The notes below the pieces were generated by a model. That model saw only the letters and a program-made list of their open reading frames with translations, was not told the DNA's origin and ran no database searches. Positions 15,960-25,171 of a stretch of DNA of 64,000 nt are shown here, one piece after another; positions within the stretch are counted from its first letter, which is position 1; every line of letters starts with the position of its first letter. The translations under genes were made by a program, and so were the position numbers. Origin of the DNA: Alistipes sp. (GTDB taxonomy: Bacteria; Bacteroidota; Bacteroidia; Bacteroidales; Rikenellaceae); the NCBI GenBank assembly GCA_017437045.1, contig JAFSBY010000035.1, positions 57,684 through 121,683 of the forward strand, given 5' to 3'.

Positions 15960-17195
15960 CTACTTCAACGCATCGCGCAACAGCCGAATGGCATAGGCCG
16001 AGGCACGATCAATCACCTGACCGCGATCCGTACCACACTGCTGGCAGACGGCCGTTGTTCCCGTCGGCGTAGCAACGGCAAACCACACCGTACCGACCGG
16101 CTTTTCGGCCGAGCCACCCGTCGGACCGGCAATACCGGTTGTCGCCACGGCATAATCGGCTCCCGTCACACGGCGCGCCCCTTCGGCCATGGCTCGTGCC
16201 ACCTCTTCGCTGACCGCCCCGAAGCGTTCGATCAGCTCGGGATCAACCCCCAACAACTGCACCTTTGCCTCGTTGGCATACGTAGTCAGTCCGGCCAGAA
16301 AATAGGCCGAAGCACCTGCCATGGCCGTAAACTTTGAGGCGATCTTGCCGCCCGTGCAACTCTCGGCCACAGCTAACGTCGCGCCACGATCGATCAACTT
16401 TTGATGCACCTGCTCCTCGACGGTTGCGGTTTCAAAGCCCACCACATAGTCCGGAATCAGTGCCTGCAAAACCGCAAAGCGGTGGTCTATCTCTTCGGCG
16501 ACCGATTTCCCATCCACCTCATAGGCCGAAAGACGCAGGCGTACCACACCCGGAGCGGGCAGGTAGGCCAATTTCAGATAGGCGGGCAGAGCCTCCTCCC
16601 ACGCTTCGATGCGCTTGGCCAGGATCGACTCGGCCAACCCCGAGGTGATCAGCGTGCGATGGACAATCTGGCGCAACGCGAAGTGGCTCTTCAGGCGCGG
16701 CATCACCTCATCCTGCATCAGATGTTCCATCTCGAAGGGTACACCCGGCAACGAGATCACCACACCGCCCTCATAGGCAAACCACATACCCGGAGCCGTT
16801 CCGTGGGCATTATGCAACACCGTACAGGCCTCCGGCACCTCGGCCTGCGAGCGATTCAAGGCGTTAAACTCGATGCCACGTGCCGTAAGCATCCGCTCGA
16901 CATGGGCCGCCACCGCCTCGTCGTAACGCATCGCGCAGCCAAACAATTCGGCCAGCGTCTTTTTCGTTATATCATCCTTCGTGGGGCCCAAACCGCCCGT
17001 AATGATGATCACCTGCGTAGCCTGCTGTGCCCGTTGCACGGTGCGCAAGATCTCCTCCCGATCGTCGCCAATCGAGCACTTCTCGTGCACGACAACGCCG
17101 GCAGCATTCAGGTGTTTGGCAATCGAGACCGAGTTTGTATCGACAATCTGACCGATCAGAATCTCATCACCGATGGTAATAATGGTAGCCTTCAT
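15960..17195 (-). CDS. cinA: CinA family protein (nicotinamide-nucleotide amidase / competence-damage inducible)
   Basis: 411 residues, full two-domain length. The N-terminal MoCF-like domain (IITIGDEILIGQIVDTNS, TGGLGPTKDDITK, LPGVPFEME) is followed by the C-terminal amidase domain (AVAESCTGGKIASKFTAMAG, ATTGIAGPTGGSAEKPVGTVWFA). The C-terminal domain deamidates nicotinamide mononucleotide in NAD recycling, and the N-terminal domain has ADP-ribose pyrophosphatase activity in studied relatives. Last gene of pdxB-pyrD-cinA, 29 bases behind pyrD. Confidence 0.94.
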   Translation of the reverse strand: MKATIITIGDEILIGQIVDTNSVSIAKHLNAAGVVVHEKCSIGDDREEILRTVQRAQQATQVIIITGGLGPTKDDITKKTLAELFGCAMRYDEAVAAHVERMLTARGIEFNALNRSQAEVPEACTVLHNAHGTAPGMWFAYEGGVVISLPGVPFEMEHLMQDEVMPRLKSHFALRQIVHRTLITSGLAESILAKRIEAWEEALPAYLKLAYLPAPGVVRLRLSAYEVDGKSVAEEIDHRFAVLQALIPDYVVGFETATVEEQVHQKLIDRGATLAVAESCTGGKIASKFTAMAGASAYFLAGLTTYANEAKVQLLGVDPELIERFGAVSEEVARAMAEGARRVTGADYAVATTGIAGPTGGSAEKPVGTVWFAVATPTGTTAVCQQCGTDRGQVIDRASAYAIRLLRDALK

Positions 17196-17224
17196 AATAG
17201 CATAGTTATCAAAAAACGGAGTGG

Positions 17225-18352
17225 CTACGATGCAGCCTCCTCCGTAGATGTTTGTGATTGATTTTCACTCGGATATGCCTCCGCTGTGGGTTCTTGTGCT
17301 TGGTTCTCCTCCGGTTGTGCCTCCTCCGGTTGTGGCAACAACGACTCGCAGACGCGCGTCAGCAATTTCGGGCCTTGATAGATCAACCCCGTACAGAGTT
17401 GCACCAAGTCGGCACCGGCGGCCAACATGGCCTGTACCTCCTCCGGCCCCATCATGCCACCCGATCCGATGATCGGATAGGTCCCCCCCGAGCGTTCATG
17501 GATGCGGCGCACGATGGCTATCGACCGCTCGGTCACGGGTGCGCCACTCACACGACCCGCTTTGCGTTGCGCCGAAAGGTGTACCGTGTCATGGAACGAT
17601 CCATTCGTTGCTACAATACCGTCAAGCGGCGTAGCAATCAGAATATCGGTAATCCGATCAACCTCCTCATCGGTCAAATCGGGCGATATTTTGAGCAAAA
17701 TCGGGCGATATTGGTTTTGTCCTCGGCGAAAATCGAACAATGGCTCCAGCAGCGCACGAATATAGGCCTCGGAGTGGGTCAATTGCTCGTTCTGCACATC
17801 ATCACCACTCACATTGACCGTAAAATAATCAACATATTGATAGAGGTTGCGGAAGAGCTTCAGCACATCCTTCGGAGCCTCCTCGGCCGGAGTCGAGGCA
17901 TTGCAGGCCAGATTACAACCGACCACCACGCCCGGATGGCCATGGCGAAGGTGGCGAATGGCACTCTGCAGCCCTCGGTTGGCATGCCCGACACGATGGC
18001 GGATCGAGCGCTCGTCATCGGAGCGAAAGACTCGCGGTGTCGGATTGCCCGACTGCCCATGGGGGGTCAACGTACCCACCTCCACAAAGCCAAAGCCCAT
18101 AGCTCCGAGCTCTTTGCAGATCTCGCCATTGCGATCAATGCCGGCCGCCACACCAATCGGATTGCGGAATTTCACGCCAAAGACCTCCCGCTCTAACGAG
18201 GGATGTTCCACCGCATAGCAACGCCCGAGCAGCCAACGGCCACCCGGTATCAACCCGATCACACGCAACAAGAGGACCACCAAACGATGGGCCTGCTCGA
18301 AGCGCAGCAGCTGCAACAGCGGTTGTAGTAAATAACGAAACATCGTGGGCAA
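17225..18352 (-). CDS. pyrD: Class 2 dihydroorotate dehydrogenase homologue with altered active-site residues
   Basis: 375 residues. The fold of quinone-linked PyrD is clear: N-terminal hydrophobic helices (about 5-35), NPIGVAAGIDRNG, GFGFVEVGTLTPHGQSGNPTPRVFR, ILLKISPD and the end of the barrel. Yet several motifs that hold FMN and orotate differ from those expected of the family. INRMGFNN is RHRVGHAN (118-125), GxNIGKN is GCNLACN (145-151), NVSSPN/NVSCPN is NVSGDD (180-185), so the catalytic Ser/Cys position is Gly183, and TNTT is TNGS. A Gln/Glu/Pro-rich tail (340-375) is extra. It could be a divergent active enzyme or a repurposed paralogue. It starts 5 bases after pdxB ends. Confidence 0.8.
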   Translation of the reverse strand: MPTMFRYLLQPLLQLLRFEQAHRLVVLLLRVIGLIPGGRWLLGRCYAVEHPSLEREVFGVKFRNPIGVAAGIDRNGEICKELGAMGFGFVEVGTLTPHGQSGNPTPRVFRSDDERSIRHRVGHANRGLQSAIRHLRHGHPGVVVGCNLACNASTPAEEAPKDVLKLFRNLYQYVDYFTVNVSGDDVQNEQLTHSEAYIRALLEPLFDFRRGQNQYRPILLKISPDLTDEEVDRITDILIATPLDGIVATNGSFHDTVHLSAQRKAGRVSGAPVTERSIAIVRRIHERSGGTYPIIGSGGMMGPEEVQAMLAAGADLVQLCTGLIYQGPKLLTRVCESLLPQPEEAQPEENQAQEPTAEAYPSENQSQTSTEEAAS

Positions 18353-18357
18353 AGATA

Positions 18358-19368
18358 CTAAAAATATTCCAATCTGTACCGATAATTATCACGAAGCTCC
18401 TCAAAGCACGCAGGCATCTGCTTCAGACGGGCACTTTCAGCCAGTATCGGATAAAAGTCGTCGATCGAGGCGAGCAACTCCTCCCACCCGATTGGGCGCG
18501 GCATGGGGCGTTGCACCTGCGGCGGATACCACCCCGCAAGCGGCCATCCGAAGTGCTCGGAGAGTAGGCGCACGGCTATGGCCGAGGCGTTGGCCTTTCC
18601 CTGGGCCGAATAGCCAGCCACGTGGGGCGTAGCAAGCCGAGCATGGGCCAGCATCGCCCGATTCAACTGCGGCTCACCCTCCCAAACATCCAACACACAA
18701 GGCTGACGACGAGCCAACAACGCCCGCTCATCGACCACCCCGCCTCGAGCGGCATTGAGCACAACGGCCGTAGGTTGCATCGCGCGCAATAGCTCCTCAT
18801 CGCAGAGGTGATGGGTCGTAGCGTCCAGCGGCGTATGAAAGGTCAGCAAATCGGCCTCCGAGGCGACTTCTCGTAACGACAAGAAGCCCAGCCGTTCGCG
18901 TTCCTCGCGCGGCGGGTCGCAGCACAGCACCCGAAAACCCCACGCTTCGGCATAATCCTTGACAAGAGAGCCCACATGTCCTACGCCAACCACTCCCAAC
19001 GTGCGCTCCGAGGGGCTCCACCCCTCTTCGCGTGCCAAGCAAGCCAACACGGCCGCCACCCATTGCAACACGCCTCGCGCATTGCAGCCGGCAGCCGTCT
19101 CGACCCGAATGCCCGCAGCGGCACACCAGGCATGGTCGATGTGGTCGCTTCCAATGGTAGCGGTCACCACCAAACGGACACGCGAGCCGGCCAGCAGGCG
19201 GGCATCACAACGGGTGCGGGTGCGTACAATTAACGCATCGGCATCGCGCACATCGGAGGCCGTAATGGCAGCCCCCACCACCCTGCGCACCTCGGCATAG
19301 GGGGTCAGCACCTCCTCCAAAAAGGGGATTGCTGCATCCAAAACGACTATCGGGCGACTCAAATTCAT
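18358..19368 (-). CDS. pdxB: 4-phosphoerythronate dehydrogenase
   Basis: 336 residues of the D-2-hydroxyacid dehydrogenase superfamily. The N-terminal domain has VRDADALIVRTRTRCDARLL and VVTATIGSDHIDHAW. The NAD-binding motif is VVGVGHVGSLVKDYAEAWGF. HTPLDATTHHLCDEELL and NAARGGVVDERAL follow, and the catalytic His lies in TPHVAGYSAQGK. The AAGCNARGVLQWVAAVL segment and the short C-terminal dimerisation part distinguish PdxB from SerA. It oxidises 4-phosphoerythronate in vitamin B6 synthesis; pdxJ of the same pathway is at 37370. A -7 box TATATTTG lies on the minus strand at 19399-19392. First gene of the operon with pyrD and cinA. Confidence 0.92.
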   Translation of the reverse strand: MNLSRPIVVLDAAIPFLEEVLTPYAEVRRVVGAAITASDVRDADALIVRTRTRCDARLLAGSRVRLVVTATIGSDHIDHAWCAAAGIRVETAAGCNARGVLQWVAAVLACLAREEGWSPSERTLGVVGVGHVGSLVKDYAEAWGFRVLCCDPPREERERLGFLSLREVASEADLLTFHTPLDATTHHLCDEELLRAMQPTAVVLNAARGGVVDERALLARRQPCVLDVWEGEPQLNRAMLAHARLATPHVAGYSAQGKANASAIAVRLLSEHFGWPLAGWYPPQVQRPMPRPIGWEELLASIDDFYPILAESARLKQMPACFEELRDNYRYRLEYF

Positions 19369-19447
19369 CGGAAAACACTTTTTCGTAGTGGCAAATATAG
19401 ATAAAATTATATTTTTTTGTACTTTTGTCAGTTAGAATTCAATTTTT

Positions 19448-20485
19448 ATGGTGGAACTCAACTTCAATCCCGACGATGTAGGTGTCGATAACGGCTCCTA
19501 TTTCGGTATGCCCTTTACCCCCGAACAGGCACAGCTGGTGCTGATTTCGGCCCCGTGGGACGTCACCGTATCCTATGGTGCCGGCACGTCCTACGCCCCC
19601 GATGCGCTGATCGAGGCCTCGACACAGCTCGATTTCTACGACCCGGCAGCCCCCGAGGCGTGGCGTCACGGGATTGCCACGGCCGACATCAACTACAACC
19701 TGCAGGAGCAATCGACCCGCCTGCGCCACGATGCCAGCCGCGTGATTGCCCACCTCGAACAAGGCGGCTCGACCTCGGACGATTATGTCGTACGCAAGAT
19801 TCGCCGCGTCAATGAGGGGTCGGCCGAGTTGAACGCCACCATCCGTCAGGAGGCTGACAGTTGGCTCGAGCAAGGGAAGATCGTCGGCTTGGTCGGTGGA
19901 GATCACTCCACCCCGTACGGCTTGATCGCAGCCCTTGCAGCGCGTCACAAGCAGTTCGGCATCCTCCACATCGATGCCCATTGTGACCTGCGCGAGGCCT
20001 ACGAGGGCTTCGAGTGTTCGCACGCCTCGATCATGTACAACGTCCTGCGCGACCTGCCGCAAGTGGCCCACATCGTGCAGGTCGGCCAGCGCGACTACTG
20101 CGCCACGGAGCTGCAAACGGCCCGCGAATCGAGGCGCGTCAGTCTGTTCGACGATCAGATGCTCATGGAGGCCACCTTTGCCGGGGAGAGTTGGGATCAG
20201 CTCTGCGAGCACATCGTAGCCCGACTGCCCGAGAAGGTCTATATCAGCTTCGACATCGACGGGTTGGATCTCTGCTATTGCCCCCACACCGGCACCCCCG
20301 TACCGGGCGGTTTGAGCTTCAACCAAGCGGTTCACCTGCTGAAGAAGGTCGCCGACTCGGGACGCCAGATCATCGGCTTCGACCTGGTCGAGGTCGCCAC
20401 TGCTGCCGAGGAGCGCATCGATGCCATCACCGGAGCCCGCATCCTTTGGAAACTTTGCGGCCAGACGCTCCGCTCCAACAACTGA
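19448..20485 (+). CDS. Arginase/agmatinase family ureohydrolase
   Basis: 345 residues. The binuclear manganese motifs are present: VGGDHSTPYG, IDAHCDLREAYEG with CSHAS, and SFDIDGLDLCYCPHTGTPVPGG. The N-terminal part has LISAPWDVTVSYGAGTSYAPDALIEAS. The family hydrolyses guanidino compounds such as agmatine or arginine to urea and an amine. The substrate is not decided by these motifs; agmatinase (SpeB-like) is the usual label in Bacteroidales. A -7 box TACTTTTG (19420-19427) lies just upstream of the ATG, back to back with the pdxB promoter. The first FKBP gene follows after 33 bases. Confidence 0.9.
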   Translation: MVELNFNPDDVGVDNGSYFGMPFTPEQAQLVLISAPWDVTVSYGAGTSYAPDALIEASTQLDFYDPAAPEAWRHGIATADINYNLQEQSTRLRHDASRVIAHLEQGGSTSDDYVVRKIRRVNEGSAELNATIRQEADSWLEQGKIVGLVGGDHSTPYGLIAALAARHKQFGILHIDAHCDLREAYEGFECSHASIMYNVLRDLPQVAHIVQVGQRDYCATELQTARESRRVSLFDDQMLMEATFAGESWDQLCEHIVARLPEKVYISFDIDGLDLCYCPHTGTPVPGGLSFNQAVHLLKKVADSGRQIIGFDLVEVATAAEERIDAITGARILWKLCGQTLRSNN

Positions 20486-20518
20486 TAATTTTTCCCAAAC
20501 AACGTAGATAAAAAGAAG

Positions 20519-21235
20519 ATGAAACAATTCGTAACCATAAGTTTGGCGTTGCTGCTCTTTGCAGCCTGCTCCTCGGGCGAGCGCAGCCACACCGACGGCA
20601 CGCCCCAGAACGATACCGACTCGGTGGCCTATGTCATCGGCATGAATTTAGCCTGGAATCTCCTGCAGATGGACTCCACGATCAACGTGGCCGCTGTCTG
20701 CGAGGGTATGCGCGATGTCTTTGCCGAGGAGGCCATCTTGACCGAGGAGGAGGCCGAGACCTTCTACCTGCGCTACATGAATGTCGCCCTGCCCGAGAAG
20801 GCACGTGCCTACGAGGAGCAATTCTTGGCCGAGATGGCCGCCTCGAATCGCTCGTTTGCACGCACCAAGTCGGGTGTCACCTACGAGGTGAGCGAGCTGG
20901 GCGATCAGGAGCGCATCCCTGCCTCGGGACGCGACAGCCTGGTATTGCGCATGCGCGTCACCTCCACGGCCGAGCAGGAACTCTACTCCTCCTACGAGCA
21001 GGGTGATTCGCTCTTCGTGCTGCTCGACGACCTCAAGCCGGGTCTGCAGGAGAGTGTCAAGTTGATCGGCGAAGGGGGTAAAATCCATGCGTGGGTGCCC
21101 TCATACGAGGCTTACGGGGCCGAGGGCAGCGAGTCGTTTGGCATTGCACCCAACACCACGGTATGCTTCGAGATCGAGCTGATCAAACTCGACAAATTTG
21201 CAGATTGGAATCGTCGCAAAAATCAGCGTCGCTAA
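20519..21235 (+). CDS. FKBP-type peptidyl-prolyl isomerase-like lipoprotein, degenerate active site
   Basis: 238 residues. Lipoprotein signal with lipobox LFAAC (Cys17). The N-terminal dimerisation-like region is DSVAYVIGMNLAWNLLQMDS. The C-terminal FKBP fold is recognisable from TKSGVTYEVSELGD, LKPGLQESVKLIGEGGKIHAWVPS and YEAYGAEG-SFGIAPNTTVCFEIELI. The motif that in active FKBPs reads Y-x-G-x-x-x-D-G-x-x-F-D is missing: the region is RVTSTAEQELYSSYEQGDS. Isomerase activity is therefore doubtful; a chaperone role remains possible. It sits between the ureohydrolase and an intact FKBP paralogue. Confidence 0.82.
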   Translation: MKQFVTISLALLLFAACSSGERSHTDGTPQNDTDSVAYVIGMNLAWNLLQMDSTINVAAVCEGMRDVFAEEAILTEEEAETFYLRYMNVALPEKARAYEEQFLAEMAASNRSFARTKSGVTYEVSELGDQERIPASGRDSLVLRMRVTSTAEQELYSSYEQGDSLFVLLDDLKPGLQESVKLIGEGGKIHAWVPSYEAYGAEGSESFGIAPNTTVCFEIELIKLDKFADWNRRKNQRR

Positions 21236-21336
21236 CCGAGCAAAGAAAAGCGGTGCAAAGAGCGACTTTTTCGCAATTTATTTATACCTTTGCCCGACAA
21301 TTTGTGAAACACAAAAACTCAAAAACAGATAGAAAG

Positions 21337-22416
21337 ATGAAAAAAGTATTGTTTATCGTAGCTGCCGCAGCCTTGATGGCTTCGTGCGGCGGCAACTCGT
21401 CGCAGAAACTGACGATGGGTAGCGAGTCGAAGATGGATACGCTCTCGTATGCCATCGGAGCAAACATCGCCTATGGTATCGGCTATCAGATGGCCGACAT
21501 TCCCTTCGACACGGAGGTGATCGTCAAGGGTATCGAGGAGGGTGCTTTCCAGAAGGCCACCCAGACCCACGAGGAGGCTATCAACCAGCTGCGTGAGTAT
21601 TTCATGCAGAAGCGTGGTGCACGTGCCCAGCAGATCGCAGCCAAGCGCGCCGAGGCCGACAGCATTCGTCTGGCACAGGGCGACACGACCCGCGTAGAGT
21701 ATCCCGTAGCTGACGAGGCTATGTTCGAGACGGCCGAGGAGCGCGAGGCGCTGTCGTATGCCTTCGGTCAGGACATTGGTGAGAATCTGCGTCAGAGCGG
21801 CTATGAGCTGCAGGTGTACTGGGTAGGCCTGGGCTTCAAGGAGGCCAAGGGCGGCGAGGCTCAGCTCTCGGAGATGGAGACCAATAACTTCCTGCAGAAC
21901 TACTTCATGGTAGTCCTCCCGGCCAAGAACCAGGAGGCTTCGGAGAAGTGGCTGGCCAAGATGGAGAAGAAGGGTACGAAGACCGAGTCGGGTCTGATCT
22001 ACAAGGTGATCGAGGCCGGCGACGAGTCGCTGAAGGCTACGGACGATCGTGACGTCGTGAAGGTACACTACACGGGTCGCACGCGCGAGGGTAAGGTGTT
22101 CGACACCTCGATCTTCGCCAACCGCCCGAAGGAGCAGCAGGAGATGATTCTGGCCCAGAACCCCGAGGCTGCCAGCCAGGATGAGCCGATCGAGTTCCCG
22201 CTCAACCGCGTGATTGCCGGTTGGACCGAGGGTATGAAGCTCGTAGGCAAGGGTGGCAAGATCATGCTGTGGATTCCCGCCGAGCTGGCTTATGGCGAGC
22301 GTGGTGCCGGTCGTGACATCGGTCCGAACGAGGCTTTGGAGTTCGAGGTCGAGCTGATCGACGTGACCCCCTACGAGGAGCCCAAGCAGGAGGAGGAGAC
22401 GCCTGCAGCCGAGTAA
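21337..22416 (+). CDS. FKBP-type peptidyl-prolyl cis-trans isomerase lipoprotein
   Basis: 359 residues from the ATG at 21337. Lipobox ALMASC. Two FKBP_N-like helical segments (MDTLSYAIGANIAYGIGYQM and EALSYAFGQDIGENL) precede a C-terminal FKBP domain with intact motifs: VKVHYTGRTREGKVFDTS, VIAGWTEGMKLVGKGGK and ELAYGERGAGRDIGPNEALEFEVELI. It should catalyse proline isomerisation in folding envelope proteins. The longer in-frame start at 21091 would overlap the previous gene. A -7 box TACCTTTG at 21285-21292 puts the transcript start near 21299 and supports 21337. Confidence 0.93.
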   Translation: MKKVLFIVAAAALMASCGGNSSQKLTMGSESKMDTLSYAIGANIAYGIGYQMADIPFDTEVIVKGIEEGAFQKATQTHEEAINQLREYFMQKRGARAQQIAAKRAEADSIRLAQGDTTRVEYPVADEAMFETAEEREALSYAFGQDIGENLRQSGYELQVYWVGLGFKEAKGGEAQLSEMETNNFLQNYFMVVLPAKNQEASEKWLAKMEKKGTKTESGLIYKVIEAGDESLKATDDRDVVKVHYTGRTREGKVFDTSIFANRPKEQQEMILAQNPEAASQDEPIEFPLNRVIAGWTEGMKLVGKGGKIMLWIPAELAYGERGAGRDIGPNEALEFEVELIDVTPYEEPKQEEETPAAE

Positions 22417-22434
22417 CACACTCCTACAGAGACA

Positions 22435-22467
22435 AGAGCAGGGATACCGCATTGGTATCCCTGCTCT
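22435..22467. terminator. Terminator between the FKBP gene and the alpha/beta hydrolase gene
   Basis: A perfect 14-bp stem, AGAGCAGGGATACC (22435-22448) and GGTATCCCTGCTCT (22454-22467), followed by a T-run on the plus strand. It lies between convergent genes. Confidence 0.88.
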
Positions 22468-22488
22468 CTTTTTATGCACGCTGCCGAC

Positions 22489-23289
22489 CTAACTGCGCCC
22501 CACAAAGGCTAACAAGGCCTCGGCACACGCTGCCGGCTCTTCGAGGAATCCCATGTGACCCGACCCATCGAGCCAAGCCACCTCGGCCTGCGGATGACGC
22601 GCCACCATCGCCTCGGCCACCTCCGGAATGATATACTCATCCTTGCGCCCCAAGATAAAGAGTTGACGCACGGGCGAGGCTTGCAACATGGCGTTCTGAT
22701 CTGCACGCGCGATCATACCGTTGAGCAGGGCCACGATACCCTCATCCTCGGTCACGACAATCTGCTCAGTCAGATCGGCAATGGCATCGCTCATGCGACG
22801 TCGATTATCGGCCGCGAAACCTGCTGCGGGGGCCATGCGTGCCAGCAGCTCCTTCTTGCCGCTCTGCACCAGCGCAATCTCACGCCGGCGGTTCTCGGCC
22901 TTCTCCGGCGTATCGGGATTGGGGGTCGAGGAGAGCAGCACCAGCCCATCGAGCCGCTCGGGATAGCGTGCCGCCAAGGCCAACGCCACATATCCACCCA
23001 TCGAATGGCCTACGACCGTATAACGGGCAATGCCGAGCGTCTCCATAGCCGCTGCTACGGTATCGGCCAGGAACTCCATCGTGTGCACCTCGCCCTGCAC
23101 GACCGAGATACCGTGTCCCGGCAGATCGAGCGTCACGACCCGCACCTCCTTATATATATAGGGGATAAAATCATCCCATACGAGCATCGACTCCAGATAG
23201 CCGTGCAGCAAGACCACACAACGATCTCCCACCTCCGAATCGCACAAATGGAGCGGTGTAGCTCCTGCCATGATGAATTTCTCGACCAT
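22489..23289 (-). CDS. Alpha/beta fold hydrolase
   Basis: 266 residues. The oxyanion-hole motif is VLLHGYLES, the nucleophile elbow [15 protein letters not shown], and the C-terminal catalytic His lies in [11 protein letters not shown]. The acid is probably the Asp of LGRKDEYI. No signal peptide, so cytoplasmic. The family includes esterases, haloalkane dehalogenases and pathway-specific hydrolases; nothing here narrows the substrate. It is transcribed divergently from dapF. Confidence 0.85.
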   Translation of the reverse strand: MVEKFIMAGATPLHLCDSEVGDRCVVLLHGYLESMLVWDDFIPYIYKEVRVVTLDLPGHGISVVQGEVHTMEFLADTVAAAMETLGIARYTVVGHSMGGYVALALAARYPERLDGLVLLSSTPNPDTPEKAENRRREIALVQSGKKELLARMAPAAGFAADNRRRMSDAIADLTEQIVVTEDEGIVALLNGMIARADQNAMLQASPVRQLFILGRKDEYIIPEVAEAMVARHPQAEVAWLDGSGHMGFLEEPAACAEALLAFVGRS

Positions 23290-23371
23290 AATCTATATCC
23301 TTTAACGATGCAATGTTACGCATTTTTTTTCAGAAAACAGCCCCTTTGCACCGAAAGTTGCAGGAGTGGAA

Positions 23372-23403
23372 TTTGAAAAATCCCGTTTTTATTCGTATTT
23401 TTG
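23372..23403 (+). promoter_or_regulatory. Promoter of the dapF-nitroreductase-tamL operon
   Basis: TTTG at 23372-23375, 20 bases, TATTTTTG at 23396-23403. The predicted start is near 23410, which rules out the in-frame upstream start at 23401 and supports the dapF ATG at 23446. Confidence 0.8.
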
Positions 23404-23445
23404 GCTTTTAATCGGAGAGGTATCCACCCGAGAAAAGATAGTAAG

Positions 23446-24399
23446 ATGTTGAAAACAAACTACATACGCTGTCATGGCTCCCAAAATCGGTTTCTGATGC
23501 TCGATGCTGTGCGTCAGACCGAGCTGCTCGACCTGGCGCAGATGCCGGCCTTGGTGGCTGCGCTCTGCAGGTGCCATGAATCGTGCGACGGTCTGCTCCT
23601 CACCTTCCGCGAGGGGGAGCACTACGGCATGCGTATGTTCAACACCGACGGCTCGGAGGCCGAGATGTGTGGTAATGGCATTCGTTGCGTGGCACGCATG
23701 GCACAAGACTATCTGGGCGAACAGACCCATTTCGAGTTGCTCTCCGGAGGTCGTCTGCATGGCGTCGTACACGACCGTCCGATCTTCGGTTCGATTCCGA
23801 CCTATCGTATTACGATCGGCATTCGCCTCACCACCCCCGACTTCACCCCCACGGAGCCTACGGCCGACGGGTGGATCGCTCGGCCCATCCCCGAATTGGA
23901 CGAGACATTGCGCTTCACCTACCTGAATTTGGGCAATCCCCACTTGGTGGCCGAGGTGGAGACGATCGACCTGCAGCGATTGACCGATCTGGGGCAGCGC
24001 GTCAAGCAACTCCCCCACCTTTTCCCCCACGGGATCAACGTCAGCCTCTTCCGCCACACGGCCGATCAAGAGATCTACACGGCAACCTACGAACGCGGCG
24101 TGGGGCTCACCTCATCGTGTGGCACGGCGATGACAGCCTGCTCTACGGCCTCGTGCCTATTGGGGCTGTGTCGTACCGAGCAGCAGATTCGGGTGCGCAA
24201 CAGCGGCGGCATGGTGCATTGCTGTTGTCACCGCACCGAGGGTCGCCTCGAAACCGATCTTTCGGGCAATGCCACCTACTATGCGGCCGGTGAGCTGGTG
24301 ATCGACCCCGCCAAACAACAGATCTGCTCGATGGAGCAGACCACGATCTTCGACGAGGAGATCGCCCAATACGAAATGTTTTACCAATCTGTACAATAG
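23446..24399 (+). CDS. dapF: Diaminopimelate epimerase
   Basis: 317 residues from the ATG at 23446. Converts LL- to meso-diaminopimelate for lysine and peptidoglycan synthesis, cytoplasmic. The two catalytic cysteines lie in SEAEMCGNGIRCVAR and in LTSSCGTAMTACSTAS. The latter departs from the usual ECGAGTCA but keeps the Cys-Gly pair. NYIRCHGSQNRFLMLDA at the N-terminus and YLNLGNPHLVAEVE in the middle fit the family. First gene of an operon with a nitroreductase 6 bases on, then tamL. Confidence 0.9.
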   Translation: MLKTNYIRCHGSQNRFLMLDAVRQTELLDLAQMPALVAALCRCHESCDGLLLTFREGEHYGMRMFNTDGSEAEMCGNGIRCVARMAQDYLGEQTHFELLSGGRLHGVVHDRPIFGSIPTYRITIGIRLTTPDFTPTEPTADGWIARPIPELDETLRFTYLNLGNPHLVAEVETIDLQRLTDLGQRVKQLPHLFPHGINVSLFRHTADQEIYTATYERGVGLTSSCGTAMTACSTASCLLGLCRTEQQIRVRNSGGMVHCCCHRTEGRLETDLSGNATYYAAGELVIDPAKQQICSMEQTTIFDEEIAQYEMFYQSVQ

Positions 24400-24405
24400 A
24401 ATAAG

Positions 24406-25152
24406 ATGCTACATACCCTGTTCAAACACCGTTCGATCCGCAAATTCCGATCAACCCCGATTCCCGAGGAGATGCTGCAAGAGATACTCGAGGCGGCCTC
24501 GCGTGCCTCGACGTGCGGCAACATGCAACTCTACTCGCTCATCGTTTCACGCAGCGAGGAGGTGCGTCGTGAGCTCCTGCCGTGCCACTTTGGGCAGCAG
24601 ATGGTCGTCGAGGCCCCCTGCGTGGTGACCGTGTGTGCCGACATCCACCGTTTCTCGAAGTGGTGCAGCCAGCGCGACGCCAAGCCCGCCTACGACAACT
24701 TTGCCTGGTTCCTGACGGCAACCATCGATGCGATGTTGGCCGCCCAGAATTTAGCCATCGCAGCCGAAGCCTACGGGCTGGGTATCTGCTATTTGGGTAC
24801 TACGATCTACACAGCCGGCGATATTGTCCGCATCCTGGAGTTGCCCAAGGGGGTGATTCCCATCACGACGCTGGTAATTGGGTACCCGGACGAGAAGCCC
24901 GAGCTTACGGATCGCCTGCCGATGGATGCCGTTGTACACCACGAGCGCTACACGGACTACTCGGCCGCCGAGATCGACGAGCTGTGGGCCGAGCGTGAGG
25001 AGTCGGAGCTGACCAAGCAGTTGCTGGCCGAGAACGGGTTGGAGAATTTAGCCAAGATCTTCACCGAGCGTCGCTATGTCGAGAAGGACAACTTGGCCAT
25101 CTCGCGCAGCTACTTTGCCCTGCTCAAGGAGCGCGGCTTCCTCAATCAATAA
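24406..25152 (+). CDS. Nitroreductase family flavoprotein (NADPH-dependent oxidoreductase)
   Basis: 248 residues. FMN-binding pattern FKHRSIRKFRSTPIPEEMLQ, ASRASTCGNMQLYSLIV, AAEAYGLGICYLG and PITTLVIGYPDEKP, as in NfsA/FRP-type enzymes. These reduce flavins, quinones or nitro compounds using NAD(P)H. Cytoplasmic; the physiological substrate is unknown. Middle gene of the dapF operon. Confidence 0.88.
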   Translation: MLHTLFKHRSIRKFRSTPIPEEMLQEILEAASRASTCGNMQLYSLIVSRSEEVRRELLPCHFGQQMVVEAPCVVTVCADIHRFSKWCSQRDAKPAYDNFAWFLTATIDAMLAAQNLAIAAEAYGLGICYLGTTIYTAGDIVRILELPKGVIPITTLVIGYPDEKPELTDRLPMDAVVHHERYTDYSAAEIDELWAEREESELTKQLLAENGLENLAKIFTERRYVEKDNLAISRSYFALLKERGFLNQ

Positions 25153-25171
25153 CCCTAAAACGCAAAAAAAG

